DNA of 64,000 bases from Herbidospora cretacea (GTDB lineage: Bacteria; Actinomycetota; Actinomycetes; Streptosporangiales; Streptosporangiaceae): positions 118,042-182,041 of the forward strand of contig NZ_BBXG01000007.1 of the NCBI RefSeq assembly GCF_001570605.1, given 5' to 3'. The notes below the pieces were generated by a model. It did not search any database, was not told where the DNA came from, and saw only the letters and a program-made list of their open reading frames with translations. Below are positions 27,097-35,814 of this stretch, piece by piece. A program made the translations under genes and the position numbers. Positions within the stretch are counted from its first letter, which is position 1. Each line of letters starts with the position of its first letter.

Positions 27097-28395
27097 CTAT
27101 TTAAAAAGCGGTGCGTGTCTCGGCCACGGGCGGGCGCGTTCCAGGTGGCCCGCCAGGCTGAGCAGCATGCCCTCTCCGTCCGGTGGGGCGATGAGCTGGA
27201 TGCCGATCGGCAGGCCCGAGCTGTGCCGGCCGAACGGGATCGTCATGGCGGGCCAGCCCGCCATGTTCCACGCCCCGGTCAGCGGGGCGAACCTGATCTC
27301 GGCCCAGGGGCTGCGGGATATCCCCCGCACTTCTGGTGGCGGGTGGGCGACGGTCGGGGTGATCAGCACGTCGGCCTCGCCGAACCAGAGGTCGGCGCCG
27401 CTGGCGCGCCAGCCGTCGCGGCCCCGGGAGCCGTCGCGACGGACCTTCTGGAGCAGCCGGCCGGTGCGGGCCATCGAGCGGGTGCGCCCTTCGAGCCTGG
27501 TCTCGTCGAGGTCGTGGGCGTCGGCGGCGGCGCAGGAGTACCAGGCGGCGACGGTCGACCAGCCGAGTGACGCCGGGAACCGGCGGCCGTGGTCGACGAC
27601 CGTGTGGCCGGCCTCGCGCAGGGTCGCCCCGGCGGCGCGGGCGGCGTCCTGGAGTTCGGGGTCGACCGAGAAGCCGGGGGGCAGCGGGTTGGGGGCGACC
27701 GCGATCCGCAGGTCTTCGGCCTCGGGGAGGATCGGCGTGCCCGTCATCACGGCCAGGGCCAGGACCGTGTCGTCGACGCTGGTGGCCAGGGGGCCGTTCT
27801 CGGCCATCGCGAACCAGTCGTGCGGCGGGGGCTCCATCAGGCCGTGTCCGGGTTTGAGGGCCATCACGCCGCAGCACGCGCCGGGGATGCGTAAGGAGCC
27901 CAGGCCGTCGTTCCCGAGGGCCAGCGGGACCATCCCGGCCGCCACGGCGGCGGCGCTGCCGCCGGAGGATCCGCCGGCCGTCCGCGTGGGGTCCCAGGGG
28001 TTGCGGGTCTCGGTGAGGGCGTACAGACAGAGTTCGGGGACGTTCGTCAGGCCGATGACGATCGCGCCCGCCGCGCGGAGCCGGGCCACCACGGGGTGGT
28101 CGTCCGCGGCGGGGGCAGACGGTGAGGCGAGCGAGCCGTTCGCGGCGGTGTGACCGGCCACGGCGACGTTGTCCTTGACGGCCACCGGCACCCCCGCCAG
28201 CGGCAGGCCGGGCCGGTGCCCGAGCGCCTTCGCCTCGGCGAGCGCGGTGTCGGCCAGCACGGTCCGGAAGGCGCCGATGGCCCCGTCACGTGCGGCGATG
28301 ACCTCAAGGTGGTCGGCCACGACCTGTTCCGCGGTCGTCTCGCCGGCGCGCACGGCGTCGGCTATCTCCACGGCGGTGCGTCCGGCCCACGACAT
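27097..28395 (-). CDS. Amidase (amidase-signature family)
   Basis: About 432 residues. Ser-cisSer-Lys hydrolase: Lys in VAVKDNVAVAGH, the cis-Ser in TAGGSSGGSAAAVAAGM, and the nucleophile Ser in GNDGLGSLRIPG (family usual G-G-S). Hydrolyses an amide or acts in amide transfer; the substrate is unknown and no gatB/gatC genes are near, so it is not the tRNA enzyme. ATG 28395 is chosen because MSWAGRTAVEIADAVRAGE is how the family begins; GTG 28419 is the alternative. It stands alone. Confidence 0.88.
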   Translation of the reverse strand: MSWAGRTAVEIADAVRAGETTAEQVVADHLEVIAARDGAIGAFRTVLADTALAEAKALGHRPGLPLAGVPVAVKDNVAVAGHTAANGSLASPSAPAADDHPVVARLRAAGAIVIGLTNVPELCLYALTETRNPWDPTRTAGGSSGGSAAAVAAGMVPLALGNDGLGSLRIPGACCGVMALKPGHGLMEPPPHDWFAMAENGPLATSVDDTVLALAVMTGTPILPEAEDLRIAVAPNPLPPGFSVDPELQDAARAAGATLREAGHTVVDHGRRFPASLGWSTVAAWYSCAAADAHDLDETRLEGRTRSMARTGRLLQKVRRDGSRGRDGWRASGADLWFGEADVLITPTVAHPPPEVRGISRSPWAEIRFAPLTGAWNMAGWPAMTIPFGRHSSGLPIGIQLIAPPDGEGMLLSLAGHLERARPWPRHAPLFK

Positions 28396-28452
28396 GTCCA
28401 GAGTGTGGACCGGACGCACCCGCCATTTGAAGGCTCGTAACCAAGACGATGC

Positions 28453-28635
28453 CTACTCGACCTTCTTCGGCGCCCGTCCCGCCTGACTGAGCGCCATGCG
28501 GAGCGCGTATTCGATCTGCGCGTTGACGCTGCGGAGGTCGTCGGCCGCCCACTTGGCGAGAGCCTCGTGGACGGCCGGGTCGAGCCGCAGCAGGAGCTTC
28601 TTCGGCTCCTTCTTGGCGGGACGTTCGTCAGGCAT
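28453..28635 (-). CDS. Ribbon-helix-helix (Arc/CopG-like) protein
   Basis: 60 residues. A basic N-terminus leads into the beta strand [15 protein letters not shown] and two helices ([20 protein letters not shown]), the ribbon-helix-helix pattern of Arc-type DNA-binding proteins; V-N-A-Q-I-E-Y is the Arc/HicB signature. It overlaps the 3' end of the SPFH gene by 8 bp and so is translated from the same message. A 26-bp near-perfect palindrome before that operon is a good candidate for its operator (inference). Confidence 0.8.
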   Translation of the reverse strand: MPDERPAKKEPKKLLLRLDPAVHEALAKWAADDLRSVNAQIEYALRMALSQAGRAPKKVE

Positions 28636-29479
28636 ACAGACTGCCGGCGTTGACCACCGGCTGGGTCGCCCGGTCGCCGCACAGCACGACCAGGAGGTTG
28701 GAGACCATCGCGGCGCGTCGCTCCTCGTCGAGTTCGACGACGTGCTCGGCGCTCAGCCGGTCGAGGGCGAGTTGGACCATGCCGACCGCGCCCTCGACGA
28801 TCTGCCGCCGGGCGGCGACGACCTGGGCGGCCTGCTGGCGGACCAGCATCGCCTGGGCGATCTCGGGGGCGTAGGCCAGGTGGGTGATGCGGGCCTCCAG
28901 CAGCTCGATCCCGGCCAGCTCGGTGCGCTCGCGGAGCTCGGTGGTGAGCTCCTCGGCGACCGTCGCGCCGTCGCGGAGGCTGGTGCGGTCCTCGATGTGG
29001 GAGTCGTAGGGATGCGTCGTCGCCAGGTGCCGGACGGCGGCCTCCGACTGGATGGCGACGAAGTTCTCGTAGTCGTCGACCGAGAACGAGGCCTTGGCGG
29101 TGTCGACGACCCGGTAGACGACGACCGCGCCGATCTCGACGGGGTTGCCGTCGGCGTCGTTGACCTTGAGCTTGGCGGTCTCGAAGTTGCGCACGCGGAG
29201 GCTGATGCGGTTCTTCTCGGTGAAGGGGACCGTCCAGGTGAACCCGGCCGTCTTGACGGTGCCGATGTAGCGGCCGAAGAACTGCACGACCTTGGCCTCG
29301 TTGGGGTTGACGATCGCGAACCCGGACGCCGGGAGGAACACGATCACCGCCGCCACGACCACGCACACGATGAAGAACGCCTCGTCCTGGGTCATGCCGA
29401 ACAGCACCAGCGCGGCCGCCACGACGAGCAGCGCGACCAGGACGACGAACCCGTTCATCCGGTAGGCCTCTCGCTCCAT
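28628..29479 (-). CDS. SPFH/Band 7 membrane protein
   Basis: 283 residues. Two membrane helices near the N-terminus (about 9-28 and 34-51) followed by the Band 7 domain ([20 protein letters not shown] onward) and a coiled-coil-prone region ([20 protein letters not shown]). SPFH proteins build ring oligomers in lipid microdomains. Membrane-anchored near the cell edge with the domain probably outside or in the cytosol, which cannot be told here. ATG 29479 has AGGAGA about 8 bases upstream; the start overlaps none of the next gene. Co-transcribed with the RHH gene. Confidence 0.9.
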   Translation of the reverse strand: MEREAYRMNGFVVLVALLVVAAALVLFGMTQDEAFFIVCVVVAAVIVFLPASGFAIVNPNEAKVVQFFGRYIGTVKTAGFTWTVPFTEKNRISLRVRNFETAKLKVNDADGNPVEIGAVVVYRVVDTAKASFSVDDYENFVAIQSEAAVRHLATTHPYDSHIEDRTSLRDGATVAEELTTELRERTELAGIELLEARITHLAYAPEIAQAMLVRQQAAQVVAARRQIVEGAVGMVQLALDRLSAEHVVELDEERRAAMVSNLLVVLCGDRATQPVVNAGSLYA

Positions 29480-29493
29480 GCGCTATCTCCTGA

Positions 29494-29519
29494 CTATCGA
29501 AGTGATATCACTACGATAG
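29494..29519. promoter_or_regulatory. 26-bp near-perfect palindrome before the SPFH-RHH operon
   Basis: Outer arms CTATCG/CGATAG flank a perfect 12-bp centre AGTGATATCACT; only the positions 7 and 20 fail to pair. It lies 15 bases before the SPFH start, overlapping the stop of the upstream 97-aa gene. A related half (AGTGATAT) recurs at about 29568-29575 inside that gene. The symmetrical repeat suits a tetrameric ribbon-helix-helix repressor. Confidence 0.65.
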
Positions 29520-29804
29520 CTCATCGACGGTCTCCAGGGTCAAGAGCTCGGCCACGACGACTCTGTAGTGATATTTCGCGGTCGCCCCTTTGACGGTGGT
29601 CAGGTACTCGTCGTCGCTGATGCGGTAGACGCTGCGGGTTCCGTGGTTCATCGGATGCTGCGGGGCGTGCCGCACGGCGAGCTCGTACGCGATCGACCTG
29701 GCCTCCGCCCGCTCGCCCTTGACCTCGTAGATGTCCGAGACGCGCCACTCCTTGCGGTTGGCGCTGCCGACGTTCTCCTCGATGAGGACTCTCCACTGGC
29801 TCAT
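29511..29804 (-). CDS. Hypothetical protein (97 aa)
   Basis: 97 residues from ATG 29804. No family is recognised. Visible: an opening MSQWRVLIEENV, alternating charged and hydrophobic segments suggestive of a small alpha-beta fold, and no signal peptide or membrane helix. It lies directly upstream of the SPFH-RHH operon on the same strand and its stop falls inside the operon palindrome, so it may be a separate unit that the same repressor touches. Confidence 0.65.
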   Translation of the reverse strand: MSQWRVLIEENVGSANRKEWRVSDIYEVKGERAEARSIAYELAVRHAPQHPMNHGTRSVYRISDDEYLTTVKGATAKYHYRVVVAELLTLETVDELS

Positions 29805-29820
29805 GACCGGCGATCATGCC

Positions 29821-29851
29821 AAAACGCGCCCTCCCCGGAGGGAGGGCGCGT
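29821..29851 (-). terminator. Rho-independent terminator of the LppX-like gene
   Basis: Stem ACGCGCCCTCC (29824-29834) with GGAGGGCGCGT (29841-29851), 11 perfect pairs and a 6-base loop. On the minus strand a TTTT run follows (29824-29821). It begins 18 bases past the stop of the exported protein gene. Confidence 0.85.
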
Positions 29852-29868
29852 CTAGATGGGCTGCTGAG

Positions 29869-30780
29869 CTACTCGCCCAGAAGGTTCTTCAGGGTCTGCT
29901 GGTCGACTTCCTTGACCTGGTCGGCCGGCGGAGTCTGCACGGTGACCGGCTTGTCGTAGTCCTTGACCGTCAGGTTCAGGTTGAACGGCTGCCCGCCTTC
30001 CTCGTTGCGGAACTGCTGCCGCTTGACCATGCCCGAGGAGTCGACCCAGGTGTCCACCCGCAGGGTCTTCGGCCAGTTGCCGGGCGACGCCGTCGGCGTG
30101 GGCAGGCCGGCGGCCTGCGCCGCCTCCTGCGTGTCGAGGCTGGAGCTGTAGTGGGTGACGGTCTGGCCGCCGACCTCCTCCTCGCCCTCGTTCTGGACGT
30201 CCTTGTGCGCGGCCGCGATCTCCTTGATCGTCGCGGGGTCCTGGAGGCGTCCGCTGGTGAGCAGATCGGAGATCATCTTTCCGCGCTCACCGGGCAGGTT
30301 GTCCAGCGGCACCCGCCACCAGGTGTTGCCCTGGTTCGGGATCAGGCCGCCGCCGTTCACCAGGGCGTTGTCGCCGTTGACGATGATCTGCGGCTGCGCC
30401 GGGTTGGGCTTGCCGTTGAGCGTGAGCTGGTTGACCTTCGCGGTCAGGAGTCGGGGTTCGTTCTGGCGGGCCCATGTGCCGCGCGCGTCGATCTTTCCCT
30501 TGCTGGTGAAGTGCATGCTGCCCGACGCCGTCTTGGCCTCGGCGCTCTTCGTGAGAGCGTCCTGCAGGGCCGTCGCCGGTTCGGCGGTCGTCGTGGGGCT
30601 GGCGGACGGGCTCTCCGAGCCTGATGGGCTCAAGGACGGCTCAGGACTCCCCGCGGGTGCGGATGAGGGGACGTCCGGTACGGGTGTTGCCCATGCCGCC
30701 GTCGTCCCGACCCAGGCAGCGGCCGAGACCACTGCCGAGGCCGTGCCGAGAGCGGCGAGCCGAAGACGAGCGTGTCGCAT
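29869..30780 (-). CDS. Exported LppX/LprG-like protein
   Basis: 303 residues from the minus-strand ATG 30780, with GGGGG about 6 bases upstream; the longer frame to 31134 has no coding support. A Sec signal (RLRLAALGTASAVVSAAAWV) ends near ATPVP, without a lipobox Cys. A Ser/Pro/Thr-rich linker covers about 37-68. The mature domain (TALQDALTKSAEAKTASGSM, then strands such as GKIDARGTW and VDTWVDSSGMVKRQQF) has the shape of the LppX/LprAFG fold, which carries lipids across the mycobacterial periplasm. Lipid binding here is inference. A strong terminator follows. Confidence 0.75.
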   Translation of the reverse strand: MRHARLRLAALGTASAVVSAAAWVGTTAAWATPVPDVPSSAPAGSPEPSLSPSGSESPSASPTTTAEPATALQDALTKSAEAKTASGSMHFTSKGKIDARGTWARQNEPRLLTAKVNQLTLNGKPNPAQPQIIVNGDNALVNGGGLIPNQGNTWWRVPLDNLPGERGKMISDLLTSGRLQDPATIKEIAAAHKDVQNEGEEEVGGQTVTHYSSSLDTQEAAQAAGLPTPTASPGNWPKTLRVDTWVDSSGMVKRQQFRNEEGGQPFNLNLTVKDYDKPVTVQTPPADQVKEVDQQTLKNLLGE

Positions 30781-30914
30781 GTGTCCCCCTATATGCGATT
30801 TGTGCTGTCTCAAGCACCGTAAGTGCGCAAATGGGCGAAAAGTAGGGGAATGTCCATTTGGGGAATTACGCGGATGATCGCTTGACCGATGAGCGCCGGA
30901 TCTTGACTGATCGT

Positions 30915-33269
30915 CTAGCGACGACGGGGATTGGTCCGGGCTGTGGGCGGTGCGGACAGCGGGTCCTCCGGCCAGGGATGCTTCGGATAACGCCCCCGCA
31001 GCTCGGCCCGGACCTGCCGGTAGCCCTCCCGCCAGAACGACGCCAGATCCCCCGTCACGGCGACCGGTCTTCCCGCCGGTGAGAGCAGGTGGATCGTGAC
31101 CGGCACCCCCGCCACGGCCGGGGTCGCCGTCCACCCGAAGAGCTCCTGCACTTTGGCCGCCAGCACCGGCCGGTCACCGCTGTAGTCGAGCCGGACCTGC
31201 GCGCCGGTGGGAATCTCCAGTCGTTCCGGCACGACGTCGTCGAGCCGTGCCGACCAGGGAACGAGCCCCCGCAGAGCGGCGGCGACGTCGACGGCGGCCA
31301 GGTCGGCGCGGCGGCGGACCCTGGTCAGGTCCAGCCTCTCCACCAGCCCCCGCTCGACGTCGGGCCAAGGGTCGCCGAGCGCTCTGCGGGCGAACTCCAT
31401 CCTCTCCCTGAGGGACTGAGCGGCCGGGGTCCACCTGAGCAGGCCCAGCCCTTCGAGCCGCAGGCCCTCCTTGACGGCCTCCTCGACGTTCACGTTCTTC
31501 AGGGGCCTGGACGACAACTCGATCGCCCCCAGCCTGCGCGTCCGCCGGGCGACGACGTCGCCGTCCCGCCAGGCGATCTCGTCGTCCTCGGTGACCGGCC
31601 CCGACATCAGCGCGGTGTCCTCGTCGATGACGGCGGCCTGGCGGACCCGCGCGGCGGCCCGCCCGGTGGCCCGGTCGGCGACCGCCACGGCCAGCCACTC
31701 GGCCTCGGCCAGGCGGGAGCCCTGCTGGACCTCGGCCCCGGTCCCGGAGGCCATGACGAACCCGGAACCGGGCCGCCGCCGGGCCACCCGCTCGGGATAG
31801 GCGAGGGCGACGACGATCCCGGCGGCCTGGTCGTCGGTGAGCCGCGCGATGCGGGGGGCCTCCGGGGCGGTCGCCTCACGCGTGAGCCGCTCGGCCTCGC
31901 GCCGGACCTCCGGCGTGCGGGTGGTCCGCCAGACCGTGACGAGGTCGTCGGAGGCGTCGCGGGGGAGCTGCCCGGACAGCAGGGCCACGATCTCGGCGGC
32001 CCTGCGGGCGCCGGTCACCGGCGCACCGTCCAGCAGCGCGCGGGCGAGCCGGGGGTGCACCCCGACGGCGGCGATGCGTCGCCCATGGGGGGTGACCTGG
32101 CCGTCGTCGAGCGCTTGGAGGAGCGTGAGGGTCTCCCGAGCCGCTTTCATCGCCCCGGCGGGCGGCTGGTCGAGCAGCGACAGCCGCTCGGAGCCCCAGC
32201 ACGCCGCCTGGAGGGCGAACGAGGTCAGGTCGGCCAGCGCGATCTCGGGCTGCGGGTGGTCGGCCCGCCGCTCGGCCTCCGGCCAGCACCGGTAGACGAC
32301 CCCCGGCCCCTCACGCCCGGCCCGGCCGGCCCGCTGGGTGGCCGCCGCCCTCGACGCGGGGACGGTCACCAGCGATCCCAGCCCTCGCGCGTGGTCCATC
32401 CGGGGTTCGCGGGCCAGCCCGGAGTCGACCACGATCCGCACCCCGGGGACGGTCAGGCTCGACTCGGCGACGGACGTGGCCAGGATGACCCGGCGTTCCT
32501 CACTGGGGGAGAGCGCCGCGTCCTGGACCTGCGCCGGCGAGCCGCCGTGCACCTGGAGGACGTGGAGATCGCCGAGCTGCCGCCCGACCGCGCCGAGCTC
32601 GGCCACACCGGGCAGGAAGCAGAGCACGTCGCCGTCGTGCTCCGCGTGGGCCCTGCGGACGACGGACGCGACATGGGAGAGGAAGGCCGCGTCCACCCGG
32701 GGCCAGATCACCGCGGGCCGGGGCGGCGGCGCCCAGACGGTCTCCACGGGGTGGACCGCGCCCAGGGCCTCGACCACGGGGCCGCCGACGAGCGAGGCCC
32801 ACCGGGGCGCGTCGGCGGTGGCCGACATGGCGAGGATCCGCAGGTCGGGACGGAGCGCCGCGCGTACGTCCAGAAGAAAGGCCAGGGTGGTGTCGGCGTC
32901 GAGATGACGCTCGTGGCACTCGTCGACGATGACCACGTCGACCCCGTCGAGCTCGGGGTCGCGCTGGAGCCGCTGGAGCAGGACACCGGTCGTCACGACC
33001 TCGATCGCGGTCTTCGCCGAGACCTGGCGTTCGCCGCGAATGGTGTAGCCGACCGTCTCGCCCACCTTCTGGCCCAGCGACCAGGCCATCCGCCGCGCGG
33101 CGGCCCGGACGGCGATCCGCCGGGGCTCGGCCACCACGACCTTGCGGGGGGCCAGCGCGAGCGGGACGAGCGTGGTCTTGCCACTGCCCGGAGACCCGGT
33201 GAGCACGGCCGCGCCGGCGTCGTCGAGGGCGGCCAGCAGCCGTGGCAGGGCGTCGGTGACCGGGAGCAC
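30915..33269 (-). CDS. hrpB: ATP-dependent RNA helicase HrpB
   Basis: 784 residues. DEAH/DExH helicase: Walker A GSPGSGKTT (25-33), DECH box in VIVDECHERH (113-122), SAT motif (149-151), and motif VI QRAGRAGREGPG. The family-specific C-terminal HrpB domain follows (DRPVLAAKVQELFGWTATP near the end). HrpB unwinds RNA or RNP; its role in actinomycetes is not clear. The start is 10 bases after the stop of the Rho-like gene, so the two are likely co-transcribed, giving an RNA-remodelling pair. Confidence 0.93.
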   Translation of the reverse strand: MLPVTDALPRLLAALDDAGAAVLTGSPGSGKTTLVPLALAPRKVVVAEPRRIAVRAAARRMAWSLGQKVGETVGYTIRGERQVSAKTAIEVVTTGVLLQRLQRDPELDGVDVVIVDECHERHLDADTTLAFLLDVRAALRPDLRILAMSATADAPRWASLVGGPVVEALGAVHPVETVWAPPPRPAVIWPRVDAAFLSHVASVVRRAHAEHDGDVLCFLPGVAELGAVGRQLGDLHVLQVHGGSPAQVQDAALSPSEERRVILATSVAESSLTVPGVRIVVDSGLAREPRMDHARGLGSLVTVPASRAAATQRAGRAGREGPGVVYRCWPEAERRADHPQPEIALADLTSFALQAACWGSERLSLLDQPPAGAMKAARETLTLLQALDDGQVTPHGRRIAAVGVHPRLARALLDGAPVTGARRAAEIVALLSGQLPRDASDDLVTVWRTTRTPEVRREAERLTREATAPEAPRIARLTDDQAAGIVVALAYPERVARRRPGSGFVMASGTGAEVQQGSRLAEAEWLAVAVADRATGRAAARVRQAAVIDEDTALMSGPVTEDDEIAWRDGDVVARRTRRLGAIELSSRPLKNVNVEEAVKEGLRLEGLGLLRWTPAAQSLRERMEFARRALGDPWPDVERGLVERLDLTRVRRRADLAAVDVAAALRGLVPWSARLDDVVPERLEIPTGAQVRLDYSGDRPVLAAKVQELFGWTATPAVAGVPVTIHLLSPAGRPVAVTGDLASFWREGYRQVRAELRGRYPKHPWPEDPLSAPPTARTNPRRR

Positions 33270-33279
33270 GCCCGTCAGC

Positions 33280-34341
33280 TTAGGCCGCTTGGGCGAGGCC
33301 GAGGAGAAGCTCGGCGTTGGAGCCGGTGTCCTTGAGCCTGGACAGGAACGGCTCGTAACTCTCGTGGCTGTGCAGCGCCTTGCGCAGCCGCCAGACCAGC
33401 GGCAGCTCGGCGGCGTCGAAGAGGAGCTCCTCCCGGCGGGTGCTCGACCCGGTGACGTCGACGGCGGGGAAGACCCGCCGCTCCGACAGGGCGCGGCTGA
33501 GCCGCAGCTCCATGTTGCCGGTGCTCTTGAACTCTTCGAAGAGGTTGTCGTCCATCTTCGACCCGGTCTCCACCAGGGCCGTCGCGATGATCGTGAGCGA
33601 ACCGCCCTCGCGCAGCTTCCGCGCCGCGCCCAGCACCCGCTTCGGCGGGTGGACGGCCCGCACGTCGATCCCGCCGCTGAGCGTCTTCCCGCCGCCGGGC
33701 AGGGTCATGTTGTACGCCCTCCCGACCCGGGTGATCGAGTCGATCAGCATCACGACGTCGTGCCCGTCCTCGACGAGCCTCTTGGCCCGCTCGATCGCGA
33801 GCTCCACGACGGCGATGTGATCGGCAGGCGGCCGGTCGAACGTCGAGGCGATGACCTCGCCCCGCACGGATTCCCGCATGTCCGTGACCTCCTCCGGCCG
33901 TTCGTCGACGAGAACGACCATGAGGTGCACGTCAGGATGGTTGGTGGCGACGGCGTCGGCGATGGCCTTGAGGATCAGCGTCTTCCCGGCCTTGGGCGGC
34001 GCCACGATGAGCCCCCGCTGCCCCTTGCCGATGGGGGCCAGCAGGTCGATCACCCGCGTGGACAGAACGGATTTGCCCGTCTCCAGCCGGAGCCGCTCTT
34101 CCGGATGGACGGGCGTGAGGTCCGCGAAATGCGGCCTGCCGGCAGGCGGCCCGGCGTCGATGGACACGAGCCGGCCGCCCTGGGCGGTGCCGTGGACGAC
34201 ATCGCCCTGCCGGAGCCCTTTCAGCAGCTCGGGCGGGACGGCGACGTCTTCGGACGATCGAAGGTAGCCGTCGACCCGCAGGTGACGGCCGTCGAGGATG
34301 CCGCCCACTTTTCGGGTACGGCGAACGAGGGGGGTTGCCAT
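33280..34341 (-). CDS. Short Rho transcription termination factor paralogue
   Basis: 353 residues, shorter than E. coli Rho (about 420) and much shorter than housekeeping actinobacterial Rho (600+). Present: a cold-shock-like RNA-binding fold (LRVDGYLRSSEDVAVPPELL, 21-40), Walker A APPKAGKT (114-121), catalytic Glu in LVDERPEE (144-151), Walker B VVMLID (196-201), Q-loop YNMTLPGGGKT (210-220) and R-loop SLTIIATALVETGSKMDD (248-265). Missing: the N-terminal helical bundle and the long acidic/basic insertion. All ATPase parts look intact. It is most likely a second Rho. Clustered with hrpB. Confidence 0.88.
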   Translation of the reverse strand: MATPLVRRTRKVGGILDGRHLRVDGYLRSSEDVAVPPELLKGLRQGDVVHGTAQGGRLVSIDAGPPAGRPHFADLTPVHPEERLRLETGKSVLSTRVIDLLAPIGKGQRGLIVAPPKAGKTLILKAIADAVATNHPDVHLMVVLVDERPEEVTDMRESVRGEVIASTFDRPPADHIAVVELAIERAKRLVEDGHDVVMLIDSITRVGRAYNMTLPGGGKTLSGGIDVRAVHPPKRVLGAARKLREGGSLTIIATALVETGSKMDDNLFEEFKSTGNMELRLSRALSERRVFPAVDVTGSSTRREELLFDAAELPLVWRLRKALHSHESYEPFLSRLKDTGSNAELLLGLAQAA

Positions 34342-34469
34342 GATGAGCTCCTTGGGAGCACGGGAAGGCAGGCCACGAAGGCCCTGTGGGACGCCTTCGG
34401 CGAATCAGAGTGAGTTCCGGGAACGTGCGCCGCTCAGCGGCCAGAAACACGCGGTCCCGATGTCACGGT

Positions 34470-34495
34470 AACACGGAGAGGCTCGCGGGTGTTCC
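34470..34495 (-). promoter_or_regulatory. GGAAC-N18-GTT, SigR-like promoter candidate for the Rho paralogue
   Basis: On the minus strand GGAAC (34495-34491) and GTT (34472-34470) are 18 bases apart, the spacing of SigR/ECF promoters in actinomycetes. It lies in the 169-bp leader before the Rho paralogue. Such a short pattern can arise by chance, so this is a weak call. Confidence 0.3.
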
Positions 34496-34510
34496 CTGAC
34501 TTTTTCCGGA

Positions 34511-34933
34511 TCAGCGCCCGAACCGCTGGGCCACCAGCCTCGCGACCTCCTCGGGCCGCAGGTCGATGCGGGCCAGCCGGTCGAGGGGGACGGGCTCGAT
34601 GACGTACTCGCCGCGGGTGGGGTCGGCGAACTCGGGCCCGTTTCTGAGGGCGGGATCCCAGGTGTCGATCCGGCCCAGGTAGAAGTGCTCTCCCGGGGTG
34701 ACGTGGAAGATCGACTCGATGACAGCGGTCCCGCCGAGCTCCTCACGGACCTCCCGCAGCAGCGCCTCTTCCAGGCCGGCGTCGCCGGGCTCGACGCCGC
34801 CGCCGGGGAAGACCCAGTAAGGCGGCTGGCCCGGCCGCACCCGCTTGATCGTCAGCAGTTGTCCATCCGGCGTGAAGAGAACCGCCCGCACTCGACCTCG
34901 CGCCGCCTGCCGGTGCTCACGTTCATGGTTCAT
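34511..34933 (-). CDS. Nudix hydrolase
   Basis: 140 residues from the minus-strand ATG 34933; the longer frame to 35332 runs across the divergent NYN gene and is not used. Nudix box GGGVEPGDAGLEEALLREVR continuing to EELGG (44-67) matches G-x5-E-x7-R-E-U-x-E-E-x-G. Hydrolyses a nucleoside diphosphate linked to a group X; the substrate is unknown. It shares a 58-bp divergent promoter region and a 12-bp palindrome with the NYN gene. Confidence 0.9.
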   Translation of the reverse strand: MNHEREHRQAARGRVRAVLFTPDGQLLTIKRVRPGQPPYWVFPGGGVEPGDAGLEEALLREVREELGGTAVIESIFHVTPGEHFYLGRIDTWDPALRNGPEFADPTRGEYVIEPVPLDRLARIDLRPEEVARLVAQRFGR

Positions 34934-34951
34934 GGCCGGATATCCTGGTTC

Positions 34952-34963
34952 AGTACATGTACT
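34952..34963. promoter_or_regulatory. Palindrome AGTACATGTACT between Nudix and NYN genes
   Basis: A perfect 12-bp palindrome in the middle of the 58-bp divergent spacer, 19 bases from the Nudix start and 28 from the NYN start. It is well placed to control both genes at once. No regulator gene is adjacent, so its protein is unknown. Confidence 0.5.
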
Positions 34964-34990
34964 AGACCGAAAATTGCTAACTTCCCGCCT

Positions 34991-35710
34991 ATGCGTATCG
35001 GGGTTTACGTCGACGGATTCAATCTCTACTACGGGGGCCGCGCCACATGCGGGCGAGGCACACCAGGATGGCGCTGGCTCGATATCCGAGCTCTCGCCCA
35101 CTCGCTGATTCAGCAGCGACGGGCGCACATCGAACGTGTCGTGTACTGCACGGCCCGCATCGACGGGGCGACAGATCCTTCTCGGCAGGCTGATCAGGAC
35201 AGATATCTGAAAGCACTGCTCGCTCACGGCAGCGTCGACCACATCGAATACGGCCATTACGTGGCTCGCGTCAAGAAAGCTCCGCTGGCCGTTGAGGATG
35301 CCAGAGGCCGTCCTCAACTGGTGGTGCCGCAATGGCCGCTAATGATTCAGGACGAGAACGGAAGACACATGGACAAAGCGGTCTTCATGGGGTCCTTCGC
35401 GAATCGGGAGGAGAAGGGCTCCGACGTCAATGTCGCTTCTCATCTCATCCTCGATGTCTTCACCGGAGTCGTCGACGGCGCGGTGGTCATCTCCAACGAC
35501 AGCGACCTCCGTTTCCCCATCCAGAAGGTGCGGGACCTTGTGCCGGTGGGGCTGGTGAATCCGGCGCCCGGCCGCCTGGCCGGAGCGTTGCGGGACCAGG
35601 CTGACGCGGGTGTCGGCGGTCACTGGTGGCGGCAGCTGACCAGCGCGGACTTCTTCGCTCACCAACTGCCCGACCCGGTCGCCAACTACACCCGCCCGCC
35701 TGACTGGTGA
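34991..35710 (+). CDS. NYN-domain protein, putative ribonuclease (LabA/PIN-like)
   Basis: 239 residues from ATG 34991. NYN fold: first acidic residue and Asn in VYVDGFNLYYG (Asp8, Asn11), Asp in KGSDVNVASHLILD, and Asp pair in VVISNDSDLRFPI; these form a PIN-like metal site. Such proteins are RNA nucleases. The insert KAVFMGSFANREEKGSDVNV is the LabA-type arrangement. It is divergent from Nudix and ends in a clear terminator. The longer frame to 34685 overlaps the Nudix gene and is not used. Confidence 0.88.
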   Translation: MRIGVYVDGFNLYYGGRATCGRGTPGWRWLDIRALAHSLIQQRRAHIERVVYCTARIDGATDPSRQADQDRYLKALLAHGSVDHIEYGHYVARVKKAPLAVEDARGRPQLVVPQWPLMIQDENGRHMDKAVFMGSFANREEKGSDVNVASHLILDVFTGVVDGAVVISNDSDLRFPIQKVRDLVPVGLVNPAPGRLAGALRDQADAGVGGHWWRQLTSADFFAHQLPDPVANYTRPPDW

Positions 35711-35769
35711 CGGATCACTCAGAAACTCGCCACGCACAGCAAACGATCAGCTACAATCGAAGTAACACC

Positions 35770-35799
35770 ACCCGGTTCCCTTGTGGGCCGGGTTTTTTT
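35770..35799 (+). terminator. Rho-independent terminator after the NYN gene
   Basis: Stem ACCCGG (35770-35775) with CCGGGT (35788-35793), inner pairs CCC/GGG, followed by seven T (35793-35799). It also lies just past the stop of the convergent minus-strand gene. Confidence 0.9.
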
Positions 35800-35814
35800 A
35801 TTGCCTGAAACCGC

